From assembly GCA_917880885.1 (NCBI GenBank), contig OU862928.1, positions 5,723,721-5,787,720 on the forward strand: a DNA stretch of 64,000 bases, read 5' to 3'. The position numbers and the translations under genes are program-made. Below the pieces are notes generated by a model. The model worked only from the letters and a program-made list of their open reading frames with translations. It was not told where the DNA came from and searched no databases. Shown here one piece after another: positions 1-12,372 of the stretch (the first letter of the stretch is position 1; each line of letters begins with the position of its first letter). The stretch is from Limnephilus marmoratus (Eukaryota; Arthropoda; Insecta; Trichoptera; Limnephilidae).

Positions 1-381
1 TCCACAGCAGACCCCGCAGCAAATTACGCCCACCGCTTGGAGGAACTCTCCGCTATCTATAGTGAAGTAACAGACGCTCTACTATTGGCCCACCAAAAGA
101 GCGCCGACAGGTATAACCTTCGCAGAAAGCACGTCACGTTCAAGGAAGAAGACATCGTTTGGAGAAGAAACAACACTTTGTCGCAAGGTGCGCTGTACTT
201 CTCTGCCAAATTGGCACCTCGCTTTGTAAAAACGAAAGTTCTAAAAAAGATCTCAGACCTTGTTTATCGATTGTCTGACATCTTTGGTAAACACATCGGA
301 AATTACCATGTGAAAGACATTGTCAAAATTGGGAATACGGAATCAGTAAATTCCATCACATCAAGTCCTCAGGCGTTATGA
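1..381 (+). CDS. Gypsy-type retrotransposon Pol, C-terminal end of integrase (partial)
   Basis: The frame is open from the window edge, so the protein is cut at its 5' side; the first in-frame TTG at 37 is not a true start. The visible part (about 126 codons) is basic and carries the post-catalytic integrase segment seen in many insect gypsy elements: a YNLRRKHVTF-like stretch, then YFSAKLAP, then SDLVYRLSD and a final YHVKDI. In the family this tail binds DNA and chromatin during integration. The catalytic DDE part lies outside the window. The frame ends at a TGA at 379-381. I could not delimit a 3' LTR downstream. Family assignment to Ty3/gypsy is from motif memory; a related LTR clade is possible. 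Confidence 0.7.
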   Translation, partial: STADPAANYAHRLEELSAIYSEVTDALLLAHQKSADRYNLRRKHVTFKEEDIVWRRNNTLSQGALYFSAKLAPRFVKTKVLKKISDLVYRLSDIFGKHIGNYHVKDIVKIGNTESVNSITSSPQAL

Positions 382-1649
382 AATTGGCAAAACATGCATC
401 TTGTTAACCCTGATCATTATTACGCCCCTGACCTCTCTTGGCCAGTCGTCAATCAGTGCGATGCGGTCTCTTTAGAAGTCTTATAATTCTTGTCATAAAT
501 GACGTGAGTTACTTGTAATTATTAAATGTAAATAATCACCCATATGGGCATTCGTAAGGTAATCCTTACACCCGAAGGCACATTAATGTCAACGGTAGCC
601 TAACTCCTGTACATTCTTTTTCTTTTTGCATAATTTTATATGTTCTTGTACATCCTGCGTGCCTTGCCTGCTGTACCACAAGAGCACCTCTTGGGGCACC
701 GTTTTCATACTTGTATGCATCCTCTTCCTGAAATTGATCACTTCGGGAAAGGGCCTCCTTTTCCTCCTACCATCAACGGTTCCGGAAAACTCTTGCTCCA
801 AGACGTCGCTTTCATTTTCACAATTCTTGCAGCATCCGCGCGTTTTTTTTCTCACCTCATCGCCTCATCTTGTCATATCACCCTTTCTACTTTTTGTTTG
901 GTGTCGGGTTTTTGTCGTACCAGTACGTCCCTACCCTAATGTTGTAAATATAAAATCATAAGTGCAAGTCTGTATAATAACCATTAGTTTCAGACCATTG
1001 CCGCAGCTCGCTACTATGGTCACAGCACCATATTGTAAGAATGTCGCGACGATTTCTGTTATAATAGGAAATCCTCCCGTTTTTTCTTTTTTTCTTTTTC
1101 CTCTTCACCCCATCCTACACATTCATAGTAATGTTGTATATTGGGGATCGTTTTGAATACACCAAATGTACACACCTACCAGGTCACATTCGCTGGATTC
1201 AAAACAATTCAAGAGCAACCTTTTTGCTACTTGTGGTTTTTTCTTCTTTTTCCAAAAATTAGAATGGCGCTCAACCCAATTGCTCTATTTTTTTCCAGAA
1301 TCATATTTTGTCCGATTCTGAGAAATTATTTTTTTTGTTATAAAAGTGGCAATACGTTTCGTCCCTTCATTAACATTGTTCCTTGTACATATACAACTTC
1401 ATTATGAGGTACAATATTTTATCATGACATCAGTTTCTTTTGTCCTTTATTGTACCATTATTCTTGTTTGAAGTTTAAAATCTTGACCAGATCTTCAATA
1501 AAATTTGTGTTTATCGCCTTTTGGCAAGTCTTGTAACGTATGCTAATATGAATTTATTAAGCTACAGCAGTGCCGTATTAATTACATCATTGCAACCCGC
1601 CGTCTGTATTGAATGGGGACCCACATTTTCGAACGTAAACTTTTGTAAC
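382..1649. other. No gene recognised; possible 3' UTR/LTR of the preceding element
   Basis: This stretch is T-rich with many short pyrimidine tracts and no coding signal that I can support. It directly follows the integrase C-terminus, so part of it is probably the 3' untranslated region or LTR of that element. I saw no matching second copy in the window that would define LTR borders. Confidence 0.4.
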
Positions 1650-1736
1650 ATTATAGGCGCGAGCCTTACAATATCTACTATTATAGGTGTGAACCTTACA
1701 ATATCCACTGCTATAGATGCGAATCTCATAATATCT
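1650..1736. repeat. Degenerate 30-bp tandem repeat, three units
   Basis: Three adjacent units start at 1650, 1680 and 1710 and share the pattern ATTATAGGYGYGAACC followed by TTACAATATCYAC. The period is exactly 30 bp. Two more diverged units appear at about 1924-1985 (CAATATCCACCATCATAGG). No function is visible. Confidence 0.7.
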
Positions 1737-2023
1737 TTGTGTTTTTACACGTCACGGGGAGTCCGTCATAACTACTCATTGTTTGCTCGTCAACACAGGG
1801 TTGTTGATCGAGAGGGTGATTTATCTCATTAAATTGTTTTAAATACCTATTGGGTTGCTGTCTTTCAATACTGGGCAAAATTTGTTGTAAATCGTTCATT
1901 CCTGTCACGTGAGACGTGAAAACGTGACAATATCCACCATCATAGGAGAGATCCTCAAAACATCCGCCATGATACGAGAAGTTCGTTATAATTACTTTAT
2001 ACTCTTAACTAAATGTTATTGAG

Positions 2024-2132
2024 TTGGTCGTGTGTCTTTTGGCATGAGAACGGCCCCTTGTTGGTCGTGTGTCATTTATTTGGCATGAGAACCGCCCCTT
2101 TTTGGTCGTGTGTCTTTTGGCATGAGAACCGC
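2024..2132. repeat. Tandem repeat of 37-41 bp, three copies
   Basis: Copies start at 2024, 2061 and 2102. Each begins TTGGTCGTGTGTC and contains GGCATGAGAACSGC. The second copy has a 4-bp expansion. It lies in the same non-coding block as the 30-bp repeat. Confidence 0.75.
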
Positions 2133-3500
2133 TTTGTTATAACTGTGTACTTATATAATCTGTGCACCAAACGTGAAGACGTTACAATACTCACCATGAG
2201 TCGTGCGAACGAAATAATATCTACCCCCATGTTTGTGTGACCTACCAAGTGTAGATCACACGCTTTTTATTTTATGTTATCAGAAAATTATTGCTTTTGC
2301 AGCAGAGTACTCATTAACATGCCCGTGGAGTGTGGACTTCCTGTCACAAGAACCCAGGAACTATCCACTATCTCAAAAGGACTAATCATATGCTTCACTC
2401 ATGATTATGGGGCATCGTGTCGTAGGAGTTAAGTTGATGGACACAAAAAACACCTAACTCGTTGTCTGGGAGACGAACAAGAAAACCCCCCAGGTTTGTG
2501 AGATTTGAGCAAGGGTCTGTCATTTCTCGCAAACAAGTAGGAGAATAAAACGACCCTCTAATCTTCTACCCAATACATGTGGAGGATTAGACTCTTTTTA
2601 TGTCAGTGTATTCCTTTTGTCCCACACTACCAAATGGTATTGTAATGTGCCAGGATAACTGCTGTAGACCTTGTTTCACCTTCCACTCAGAGGTCGAATT
2701 TCGGAAATAGCCGAGTCCTCAGCAGTTTTCTTCGTTCAAATGTTCCCAATTGTCACCCTTTCCCTTCCTCGAAATTATCCGTGAATGAGGATATATGCGT
2801 TACGCACTTGGCGTTTCGTTTGTCAAATGGGACAACCTTCATACACGGATCCTTTCAACTTCCTACTCCTTTCCCACTTTTCATAACTTATTTGTACTCA
2901 ATGTTTTTGTTCTTCGAAAGTAGAAAAAATGCTACCGTATAGACATGAGCATAGGTCATGGAAGACCAACTTCTTTCGAAAGGGGCATTTTGTCATACGT
3001 ACAAACCCTTACCCACGTGTTCTTGGAAATGTATTTAGTTTAAAAAAAAACTAAATGGGTTAAACAGAACCTTCCTTGAATACGTACTTGTAATATGTAT
3101 AAGTCTGTAGTTGCATTTAGTTAACTCTCTCTCCGTCTCTCTCTCTCTCTCTACACGTCAAACAAATCCAATCTTTCTCAACATGCACACCTTGTTTCTC
3201 TCCAAACCTTTTCATCATTGGTCTACCAGGCAGGTAAACTTCAAGAATTTTGTTCTAATAATAATTTTTTCGCCGGATTAATAAGAAGACCAGCAGCTCT
3301 TCACCCTATCTACACCTGCGCCTCTCTTCATGCTGCCTTCACTACCGTCACGAAGGTCCCATGCCTTCAAACCCTACGTACCAAAAGCACCCGACCACAC
3401 CTAACATAACCTAGTGTGAGTCGTGCGTGTAGTTGCGAATTGTATCATCACAAAATCATCACTCAAACAAACCCGAGCACGTCAGCTCTAAGTTGGTTCA
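2133..3500. other. No gene recognised; contains CT microsatellite
   Basis: No supportable gene. A CT-rich microsatellite lies at about 3122-3153. The rest is unique-looking AT-rich sequence with scattered short open frames that show no recognisable domain. Confidence 0.4.
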
Positions 3501-3726
3501 TGTTCCTGTTGCCATTGTACAAATGTTCCTGCGGCACCTTGCAAATGTTCCTGTTGCCATCGTGCAAATGTTCCTGCGGCATCTCGCAAATGTTCCTGTT
3601 GCCATTGTACAAATGTTCCTGCGGCATCTCGCAAATGTTCCTGTTGCCAATGTACAAATATTCCAGCTGCACCTTGCAAATTGCTCTGTTGCCATCATGC
3701 TAATGCTCCTGTGCCCTTGCGCAAAT
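3501..3726. repeat. 45-bp minisatellite made of two related half units
   Basis: Unit starts at 3501, 3546, 3591 and 3636 give an exact 45-bp period; a fifth, diverged unit runs 3681-3726. Each unit is two related halves of 23 and 22 bp (TGTTCCTGTTGCCATTGTAC then TGTTCCTGCGGCACCTTGC). Because 45 is a multiple of three the array stays open in several frames on both strands, so open frames here are not evidence of a gene. One plus frame would read repeated MFLLPLYKCSCGI-like units. Confidence 0.85.
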
Positions 3727-4469
3727 AACAATACCAACGATTGTTCACACAACAATCCCACTGAATACAAACCAGTGTACCAACCACCATCACAACAACG
3801 GCTGTCATGCACACAAACCACCTCTTCTATAAAGGACCAACCACCAATTACAATTCCACTCTCCAGTACCTCAATGATGTCATACTGGCCCACCCACAGG
3901 ATCCGGAAGCAGCTACCTTTTTTGACCTCTGTGACAGGTAGAACCCTCTCCACCACCAAGAAGCCTCATCCTGCGTTCTCTTCTTCGTGTTTTCCTTAAG
4001 GCCCTAGTGTTCCTTGAGTGTAATCTCAAACGGGCCAGGTTACTGTGACAAAGTAACCTTGTAACTTCAGTGTAACGTTCAAACACCCAAACATCCTACG
4101 CAAACCACGCTGCGCAAACATAGCTCACAGACCAATGATACAATTTAGAGTCATTTTTTTTTTCACTGCATAACCCTTGTACCTTTCTCCAGCAGGTCCT
4201 TGTTTATATTTATGTATGTCACTGCTCTTTCATGTACATTCATGTATAATTCCTTGTTCACCATGTTTTTATCTCTTTTGTTTTTGTTTTCTACTATTTT
4301 GTAGCTAGCAACTTTTTCTTTTTCTCACTCTCTCTCTCCCCTTTCTCTTAGATGTTTTTTTTTTGTTTTGGCACAAGTGCTAGAAGGGTAAGAGGATTTC
4401 TTAGCCCTACTGCTTCATTACCACGTCGCCTTTTTTGCGGCGAGGGGAGAAGTGTTACGTTACGAAACT
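3727..4469. other. No gene recognised
   Basis: Mixed-composition DNA with no recognisable domain, plus a CT-rich run near 4327-4350. A short frame at 3840-3930 looks codon-like but has no identifiable family. Confidence 0.35.
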
Positions 4470-4660
4470 TACGGAATTGGGTTCCGTGCGAGGAGCTAGT
4501 GAATTGACCCCAGTGCACTAACTCGCCGCACCGCCCCTCTCCGCCCCCCCTCCCCGCACGCGCGGTCCATGGCCCGAGGCCGAACGGCACCCGGCAGCAT
4601 TCCCCCGCTGCTCTTGGGCTCGGCAACAGTGTCCCCCGTGATTGCGCTAGGCGCTCTCCG
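4470..4660. other. GC-rich, CpG-dense island
   Basis: About 190 bp with long C runs and many CpG dinucleotides stands out from the AT-rich surroundings. It could be a promoter-proximal island, a foreign or repeat fragment, or the GC-rich part of an LTR. No TATA box or initiator arrangement was identified, so no promoter is claimed. Confidence 0.4.
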
Positions 4661-5189
4661 TAAACTGAACTCGCGATGTTTTACTTTAATTGTGCATTGT
4701 GCTCGAAGAGGCTCACGCCAACCCAGTACCCGACTGACGACTGCCTATTTCCTGCTTGTGAGTACAAATGAACCTTGCTTCCCCTCTGTGTGCTAAGAAC
4801 TGACATTTAAATTCACAAAATACGTGTAGAGAGTTGAGAGAGGTCCCCCCTTTATGATAGGATTATAGAGATAGCCAAATACCCATGTGTATAGTGCCGA
4901 GGCTGGCTTTTTGTATAACCCTGTTCACCTTTAAATGAATAAAACCCTTTACGTGCATAACAACTGTGTTCTGATTGAGGAAGGAGACCTGGAGATTTTG
5001 AGGAAAGGAAGGGAAGTAGGAATTTACAAGCGAACCACAAACACTCGCCCTGGGTTTAAGAGGGACCTTGCTCGCGCCGGCTGTGCTGAGCTAGCCGCTG
5101 GCCTGTTTATTGCATGTCCTTTCCAGGTTTTGGGTTTAGCGAATGGCCGCAAGTAGCGCCGATGCTAACAGCATTGTTTTGTTATATCT
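4661..5189. other. No gene recognised; polyadenylation-like signals
   Basis: The segment includes an AATAAAA at about 4937 followed by an open frame of 73 codons (4935-5156) with no identifiable domain. This could be an LTR R/U5 region or chance; no partner copy was seen in the window. Confidence 0.3.
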
Positions 5190-5435
5190 TAAAGGGATTA
5201 GGCAGTGTGTTTGATGAAAGCTCCCAGGCGGCTTGACTTTTTCCGACACTTCTAAAAATTATCGTTCTGTTTCAACCAATTTACAACAAATGCTCAACAA
5301 ATTATGTACTTAAACCTTTCTCACAAATCACTCTATCTAAAAGTGAAAACCGCATGAAAATCTGTAAAGTAGTTTTTGAGTTTATCGCAAACAGACAGAC
5401 AGACGACGCGGAGGACTTTAATTTATAATAACAAC
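5190..5435 (+). repeat. Dispersed repeat R-C, copy 1 (non-autonomous element tail)
   Basis: It matches 26805-27085 over its length: both contain GCTTGACTTTTTCCGACACT, GTTTCAACCAATTTACA, CTCTATCT, GAAAACCGCATGAAAATC and the end GAGTTTATCGCRAACAGACA, then GGGGACTT/GAGGACTT and TTTATAATA. Such sequences are typical of short interspersed elements common in insect genomes. Family not named here. Confidence 0.7.
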
Positions 5436-8059
5436 TAGAGATGTAGAGATGTAGAGGAGTAGCTTTCCGTGTTTGATAAACTTACCCAGTTCTAGATTTC
5501 ATCCTGTACCCCGATATTTGTTTTATTTTCCTATCACGACTTTTTTAAAGCCAAAAAACACAATTAGCAATTTAAAATGTTTCATGAAGAAAGTTTTTAC
5601 CTCGCCGTAATATGTCCTCATTCTAGGTCTCAGTTTTTCATTTGAAGTCCTCTCCATCTGCAAGCTCCTCCTAACATATTTTTTTTCTTAACCACTCAAA
5701 CGCTTTTTGCCACAATCTGGCACTGATGAGACCACGGATTTCTTTCCTGCCAAATTGGTCAAATTTTGCGTGAGTTCTTTAAATTTTTTTTTTAAATATT
5801 TCCATGATCTACACTTGCCGTTATATGAAAGCTGAATAGTTTATTTCTGCTAATAATCAGTAGGTGTCACTGTTTTTTGTTTGTTTTGCAGAAATTTTCA
5901 CGTTAACAAAAATTTAATAAACTGTCGATGTCAGAATGATGGCGTATAAAATGTCATCTATTTTAAAGGATTTTTCTAACGTATTTGCAAACCAGTGTAA
6001 TAATAAATGAATCATCAATGTATTTAATATGTTTGAATATCGCGAGATACAGTTAATATTTAAAAAGCAAAAGTTTTCATGATCGCGTTCATAAGTTACT
6101 GCGTAATATTATATTTGCCGAAACGATTCTGTTTGAGAATCGATTATTTTGAATAAATAAATATTCAAGTTAATTGGTGTTGTGTGTTAGATAATGAATG
6201 AATGTATCTGACGTGTTGCAGTTATTTTTGATACCTTCCATTAAAAATTTTAAAATTTAAAAATAATTTAAAAATTCCATTTAAATAAAATGAAATATTG
6301 GCATTTCTAGACAAAAATATTGTGTCAAAAGCTTTATTAAACGAAACATTAATACACCTGACAACGTATCAAAATTCATTTTTCTTATATGTTTTTCAAT
6401 ATGTGATCATGAACCAGACCATTTAAAAGAAATTTCTTAGTGAAAATAAAATAATGTGGACGCAAAATTCAACTATCGACGCGAGTTTGTAACTAGAGAA
6501 CCCTGAGAATATTTCCGTTATAAAATTTATGATTTTTTAATAATATTTGTGTAAATTTTGAAAATATAAGATGATTATTTAAATGAAGTTAAATTTATTG
6601 CCTATACATCGCTTTATTCGGTTTATGTGTCTCTGTACTAAAATTCGGAGGTATGATTTTTTTAAAATGGGCGGAAAATTTTCAAAAAGATCACCGTAAA
6701 ATCTTGAGCAATGCAAGAAAAAAATTTAAATTGGTTTGTTATTGTTAGTAAACACTAATTGGTTATCATTGTTAGTAAACACTAATTTTTTTAAAGGAAT
6801 ATGGATGAAATGAGTGAAAAAACATTGAAGAGGTTGTTTTTTCTGCAAAGTTGGCGCCTCCACTATCCAAGTAGACCATCCAACAAGGCCTTCTTTTCCT
6901 ATACGGCTTGACAAGGTCCGAAGGTTGGATTCACTTTCTTCTACAGGCTTCCTTGTTCCGATGGCAGTCGTACGTACAAATCGTTGCTCAGAACTACTCC
7001 AACTTTCCCGTCTCCAGATTGAATTTAACTCTTTCTAGGTATCCTAAAAGTTCATAACATCCGTTATCACGGCTCTTTTCACAAAAATGTGACATGTGGC
7101 TTTGCAAGATGGATCTCAATTACCACGTGACCAACCAAACAAAAATTCCCCCCTCCAGAAGATGCTGTATAGCCCACCCTCGTAGCGTTACATCACCTTC
7201 AAGGTCGACAACACTACGATATGCAAGAACCGTAGAATTTAGATGCCGCTCCAGCGTACCGTTTACGAACGTTTTCCTCCTCCCACTGTACGCCCACTTC
7301 TTTATAGTATCGTCACAGGGAATAAACTTCCATCTAGGGAAAATCTTTGTGAGCTACCTTCACGGTATTTATGCACTTCTCCTTATGGAGATAATTACAT
7401 ATAGCAGGTTAAAAATCGAATAGCGTTAAAAAAATTTAGGATTTGGATTGTGTGTTTTAATTGACTACTAGTGTTTTTAATGAGATCACTAGTTCCTCAT
7501 GTGTTAGGTATGAAATGATCTTGAATACCTATTTACTAAGGTAGGTATAAATGGAAAGGTAGGATTGAATCAGCGTATGTTTTTATTAAGGTCGCCAATC
7601 TCAAGATAAGTTGTAGTGGGTAATCCTTGGATTACAGTTGTTTGTAAGCTTATACTTTGCAAAAGCATAGTACCTATGTATGGCCAATAGTGATTCGATA
7701 CTTGATCAAGGTTATTTAATTTGATTATTTTAAATGGAAAGAGAGTTCACATAGTTTTTAAATATTGGCTAAAATTTGGATCCAAACTGAAATTAAAAAA
7801 AACCTGCCCTGACTACAAGATTTTGTTTCGAATTGCTCGGATGTTGATATTGTGTGGAATGCGTTTGACATTGTGTGGAACGTAAACAATGTTAACATTG
7901 GGTCGTATGGCACCTCTGAAGTTGGCCTAATTTTTTAGTAGGTATTTTAATCGAAATGGTTTGTTGCCTGTTGTGATTATATTTGATCAATATTCAAGTG
8001 AGAAAATCTTTACAATTGATCTAATTCGGTTAATGCACTCTGCATATAAAGCTACGAAA
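5436..8059. other. AT-rich intergenic DNA, no gene supported
   Basis: Long AT-rich stretch without recognisable domains. A segment at 6947-7038 is open and flanked by splice-like ACAG and GTATCC, but a 30-codon open frame can arise by chance and no family is recognised. Frames at 7094-7423 also show no known domain. Confidence 0.4.
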
Positions 8060-10510
8060 TATATTTATTTTATTTATTTATTTATTCATGCCCTTGGAGC
8101 ATTTACATCAATCGTGTAATATAGTAATAATAGAAATAGAAACAACAAAATACCAAATATTATTTCCCTTCCTTTACACTAATTGAAAGGAAGCAGAATT
8201 AAAAAGAAATAACAACAAAAACAATATTAGAAGAATAATAATAACATTTAGATCTGAATCTGAAATTTTGATATATATTTAGGTAAGTGACAATTAAAAA
8301 TATCAACGGAACTGAATTTATTTCCAAAGTCTATGTAGTGTTTGGATTGGGGAGTTAATGGAATAGTTAGTTTTAGACGGATAAACAAAGAACAGCCCTG
8401 GAAGTCTCGTGTCACGATTTGGTACTCAGATAAGTTTTTAGATCAGTATTAGTTTTAGTTTTGTTAAGTCAGGTGCGTCAAGTGATCCATTAACCAATTT
8501 GAATAAAATAACCAAATCGCTCTTGGTTCTTCTACACGATAGATCAGTAAAATTAAGTATTTTCATTTAGTTAACATAATTAATTTGTTCAATGGGTATG
8601 TAGAGTTTGAAATTAATGAACCTTAAACATTTGTATTGAACTTTCTCAATTTGTTTTTGATGTGCTTTATAGTATGGAGACCAAATAGTGGAATTGTATT
8701 CTTAATTACTTCTTACTAAAGCAGTGAAGAGAATTTTAAATGAATAAAGTGACGTAAAATCTTTTACTGTTCTTAAAATAAATCCCAAACATTTCATAGC
8801 CTTATTAGTAACTTCATTAATATATAGAACAAATGTTAATTTTTCCTCAAATACGATACCCAGATCCTTGATATGAGACATCTTTTTAAGAGAAATATTG
8901 TTAATACTATAATTAGACATAATAGGATTTTTGTTTTTACAGAAAGATATAATTTGACATTTATCAATATTTAAAAATAGTTCATTATAATTACATCAAT
9001 CCTGTAAGCGATCAAGATTAGCTTGAAGGATATTACAATCATTGATGGCGGTAATCGTTTTGTAAATTTTTAGGTCATCAGCAAACAAGAATTTATTAAT
9101 TAAAAATTTTAAAAAATTTACAATATCATTGATAAATATTAAAAATAGTACAGGTCCTAAATGAGAACCTTGTGGAACTCCACTAGAAGCCACAAATTGC
9201 TTTGAAATGCAATCTAAAATTTTTACAGAAAGTTTTCTACATGACAAGTAACTTGTGAACCAGTTACACTACCACAGATACCGAGAACTTTTAGTTTATG
9301 AATTAAAATTTCATGAGATACCTTATCGAATGCCTTGCTAAAGTCTGTGTACACTGCATCAATTTGGGATCGTATCGATATTCAATGTTTCAATTATTTG
9401 AGGTCGATAAATCATAAGATTTGTTAGAGTTGATCTTCCCGAAATGAATGGTGTAATAACTTTAATAAATTCCCTGTTAAGTTTCGTTAATAAAATGGAT
9501 TCAAATAATTTAGGAATTGCAGATTGTATACAAATAGGTCCTATAATTTGAGACGTCAGTTTTTTCAACTTTTTTAAATATAGGCGTCAAGAAATTATTC
9601 TTCCATTGATCAGGAAAAATTCCAGATTTCAAAGAGACATTAAAAATTTTCATTATTGGAATTGTTAATATGGATACACATTTTAATAATAATATTGGAG
9701 AAACGTTATCAAGGCCTGTAGATTTATTTTGTTTTAGAGTTATAATTTTCTTTTTAATATCAGCTTCATTAAATACCTATACAATTTTTAAAGTCAATAG
9801 AATCGTCAAATGTAAAATCATGTAAGGGGAATGAGTGTTAGTGTCATAGACTTCACCAAAGCAATCAGAAAATAAGTTTACTATATCTAAAGTCTAAAGA
9901 GTTATCGGCTATTCTTTGTTTACAATACATTGAGGAAGGAAATCCTGATTATTTACTATTAAGAGTCTCAGAGAATTTGAAAACAGTTTGCGGATTAACA
10001 ATTGCTAACTGTTCAAATTTATTAATATAGTTCAAATAGCACATTTTTGACATTCTTTTTGATTTACATCGCAGATTACGAAATTTATTGAAGTCATCTA
10101 TATTCCAAGTGTTTTATAAATTTTGTGATAAATTTTCTTTTGCGAAATAACTTCAATAAGATCTTTACTAGACCATTTGGGGTATTCAGTAACACAACTT
10201 TTTGTCATGGGAACACGTAAATCAATTTCATTATATAAAACATTATAAAATTTTATAATGTCACAAAATGGCAAATCAGGTCATTCAAATTAAGTTATTT
10301 ATATCTTGGGTTGACCTATTTTTCGGGCAGGTAAAATTAAAAGAAACATCTGGATCGGATATCATTCTGTACGAAAAAATGCCATCACTTTTATAAAACA
10401 AGTTTGTTAGTAGAGTTTTCATATTTTGGTCAAAACTCTGCTCCTCTTGATTCTGCAAACAATTTAGCAATCTTAATAAACTCGCCTGTGTCCTGATCGT
10501 TAACAACATT
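8060..10510 (-). pseudogene. Decayed CR1/Jockey-type LINE, reverse transcriptase remnant
   Basis: Reading right to left, broken frames give the thumb-to-palm order of a non-LTR reverse transcriptase. At 9359-9568 there is SAIPKLFESILLTKL followed by ISGRSTLTNLM. At 8996-9247 come the hallmark SSGVPQGSHLGPVLF and FADDLKIY. At 8702-8920 the post-palm KDLGIVFEEKLTF segment follows. Segments 9359-10510 probably cover the endonuclease-RT linker and finger regions, but only weakly. The minus-strand 3' end near 8060-8100 has a GAATAAATAAATAAATAAAATA tail written in reverse as TATTTATTT repeats. Several frameshifts and stops separate the pieces, so it is not functional. Clade placement is by motif style only. 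Confidence 0.75.
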
Positions 10511-10737
10511 CCTTCGAGAGTTCAGCGACGTTGAGATCAAAGCTTCCTTTCTGCGTATTGAAATGAATCCTCACCAACTTGTGAAATCTGCTCACTCAAA
10601 CCCTTCTCCTCCCTATATTACTTATTGCATATGTAAATATCTCTGATTTTTTAAAAATGAATAACACTCTTATTATTCCGCTTTTATAAATAAATTAAAA
10701 TGTTATTTTATACGCCAAACACAAAGAATTTATGTAA

Positions 10738-10945
10738 TACTAGCTTTTTCCCGCGGCTTCGCTCGCATTGTATTAGGGGGATTCCCACTCCACCTCCTCC
10801 ACCTTACCCCCCCCCCCCCTCTTCCCTCCACACACCCACCCCTCTCCCCATCCCCCTCCCCTCCCCTCTCCTTAATCTAGGAATTGTTCTAATGTTCATA
10901 ACTACTATTACCTGTCTGTCTATAAAGTAGAAATATCCTGGGTTT
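10738..10945 (+). repeat. SINE-like head with C-rich tract
   Basis: It starts with CTAGCTTTTTCCCGCGGCTT followed by CGCTCGC, a head shared by short dispersed elements in many insects. It runs into an almost pure pyrimidine, C-rich tract at about 10793-10872, then CTGTCTGTCTATAAAGTAG. The pyrimidine tract is probably an expanded internal microsatellite. Confidence 0.5.
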
Positions 10946-11640
10946 TTCTTTGCAATTTTCGATTTCCTTTTTCGTCAACTAGTCTTAATGCGGTATTTTA
11001 CACTTCGAAGATTTTTCACACCTTACGTACCCTTTGCAAATTTGCCCACTTTGCCCAGGTATTTGTGAATGAATTTTCCTTTGTGTTTTTGTTTCTCCGT
11101 ACGCTTCTGATTTAATATTTAAAGCGATTTTCGTTCGGTTCCATGGTCCCCACCTTTCCATGTGAGTATTTTTTTTGTTTCACGAAGTTTCTAATCTTTC
11201 GATTTCCATGGATTTTGACCTAATCAATGCACTTGATTTGTAAACAAAAATTGGGTTTATTGCCCACTTGCAATTGGGTCTTAGTTTGTTTATGCAATAA
11301 TACATTCACCTCTGGCTCTCGTGTGAAATAATTCAAGGTCTGTCATTAATTATAAACCACCATAAACCACACTCTGATAAAAGTACACGGAACTCGTATA
11401 CACGGTTGCTATGCACAATTGCAGAAAAATTATTTTCTGCCATTTAATTTGATATTTCCAACTTCCTTTGTCTCATAATTCCTTTTCCAACTCAATAGGT
11501 CATCTTATTAGGCTTTCCGGACGTGAAAATTTTTTTTGTATTTTAAGGTGAAAATACACTTCTGGTCCATCACAAACATAAAAAACAATACATTAACTTG
11601 GTTGTAAAATAAACAATGGAATATGTTTTTGCATTTTCAG
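10946..11640. other. Upstream intron or intergenic DNA of the host gene
   Basis: No coding signal. It ends in the acceptor TTTGCATTTTCAG at 11628-11640 and is therefore probably intron of the host gene whose exon begins at 11641. Confidence 0.4.
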
Positions 11641-11832
11641 ATCCCGTTCATTTATAACGCACAACAGAATCTTATAAATTTGAGAGATATTGTTGGGTTG
11701 GATAAATACGAGCAAATTTCCTTTATGGTTCAAATAACAACTATTGGTGCCCAGATTGAGACCGAGAAAACCTTTGCTTACCTGACCAAAACCTCCCACA
11801 GAGTAGTTTCCAGGAAAGAAGCTGAAAAAGAG
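11641..11832 (+). CDS. Host gene, penultimate coding exon
   Basis: A 192-nt exon (64 codons, phase 0 at both ends) lies between acceptor TTTTGCATTTTCAG and donor GAG|GTAATT. It encodes IPFIYNAQQNLINLRDIVGL, then a YEQISFMVQITT segment, GAQIETEKTFAYLTK and HRVVSRKEAEKE. The mix of charged and hydrophobic residues and the balanced codon use are unlike the surrounding transposons, which argues for a real host gene. It joins in frame to the exon at 15257. I do not recognise the family. The C-terminal position and following hydrophobic tail suggest a protein held in an internal membrane. Upstream exons are not identified and probably lie in or before this window. Confidence 0.7.
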
Positions 11833-12372
11833 GTAATTAACTATTTATGACTGACAGAATTTTTATTACAATGCACACATTATTAGCACATTTATCATAA
11901 CACTAATTTCGGTTGTCGGTGTGTCCTGCATAAATCGGAATTAAAATCTGCCTTGATTTTAAGTATCATTTTGAAAATTGGAACCAATTGTGTAAAGAAT
12001 TACAAATTACTACCATTTGTACCTATTAAAGAATTCGTACCTCTAATATAATATTTTTAACGGGTATTTTTTTTTAAATTTTTATTTTCACAATTGGAAC
12101 TGAACTTTCGAGAATTCCCCGTGATTTTTCACGGATACTAGATAACAGTATTATATTGGACATGATTTTAGATTTTCACGGCCAAAAGTATTTTTGTTAT
12201 TTGTTTTTGGGGTGTTATGTCGTGTTGCGCTGCCCCATCCTTTAGCCAACGTTTCGGAAAGAATTACAGGTCCATCATGAGGGCAGATGTGTAAATCTTA
12301 GTGGAGAAATGTGTGCGTAAGTACTTAGACGCAATACCGTGTTGCCAGCTAGCGCTGGCATTACAGTATACT

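Noticed and set aside
589..1407. Several open frames on both strands
   Set aside because: They overlap in multiple frames in pyrimidine-rich DNA and show no domain; treated as chance.
3416..3999. Long overlapping open frames on both strands
   Set aside because: They are explained by the 45-bp repeat whose period is a multiple of three.
4935..5156. Small gene starting MNKTLYVHNNCVLIEEGD
   Set aside because: No domain recognised, position beside polyadenylation-like signals and a dispersed repeat; chance frame cannot be excluded.
6947..7038. Open segment flanked by CTACAG and GTATCC, like an exon
   Set aside because: Only about 30 codons, no recognisable domain, and no neighbouring exon in phase was found; chance is likely.
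10700..10930. Proline/leucine-rich frame
   Set aside because: Product of a C-rich microsatellite inside a SINE-like repeat.
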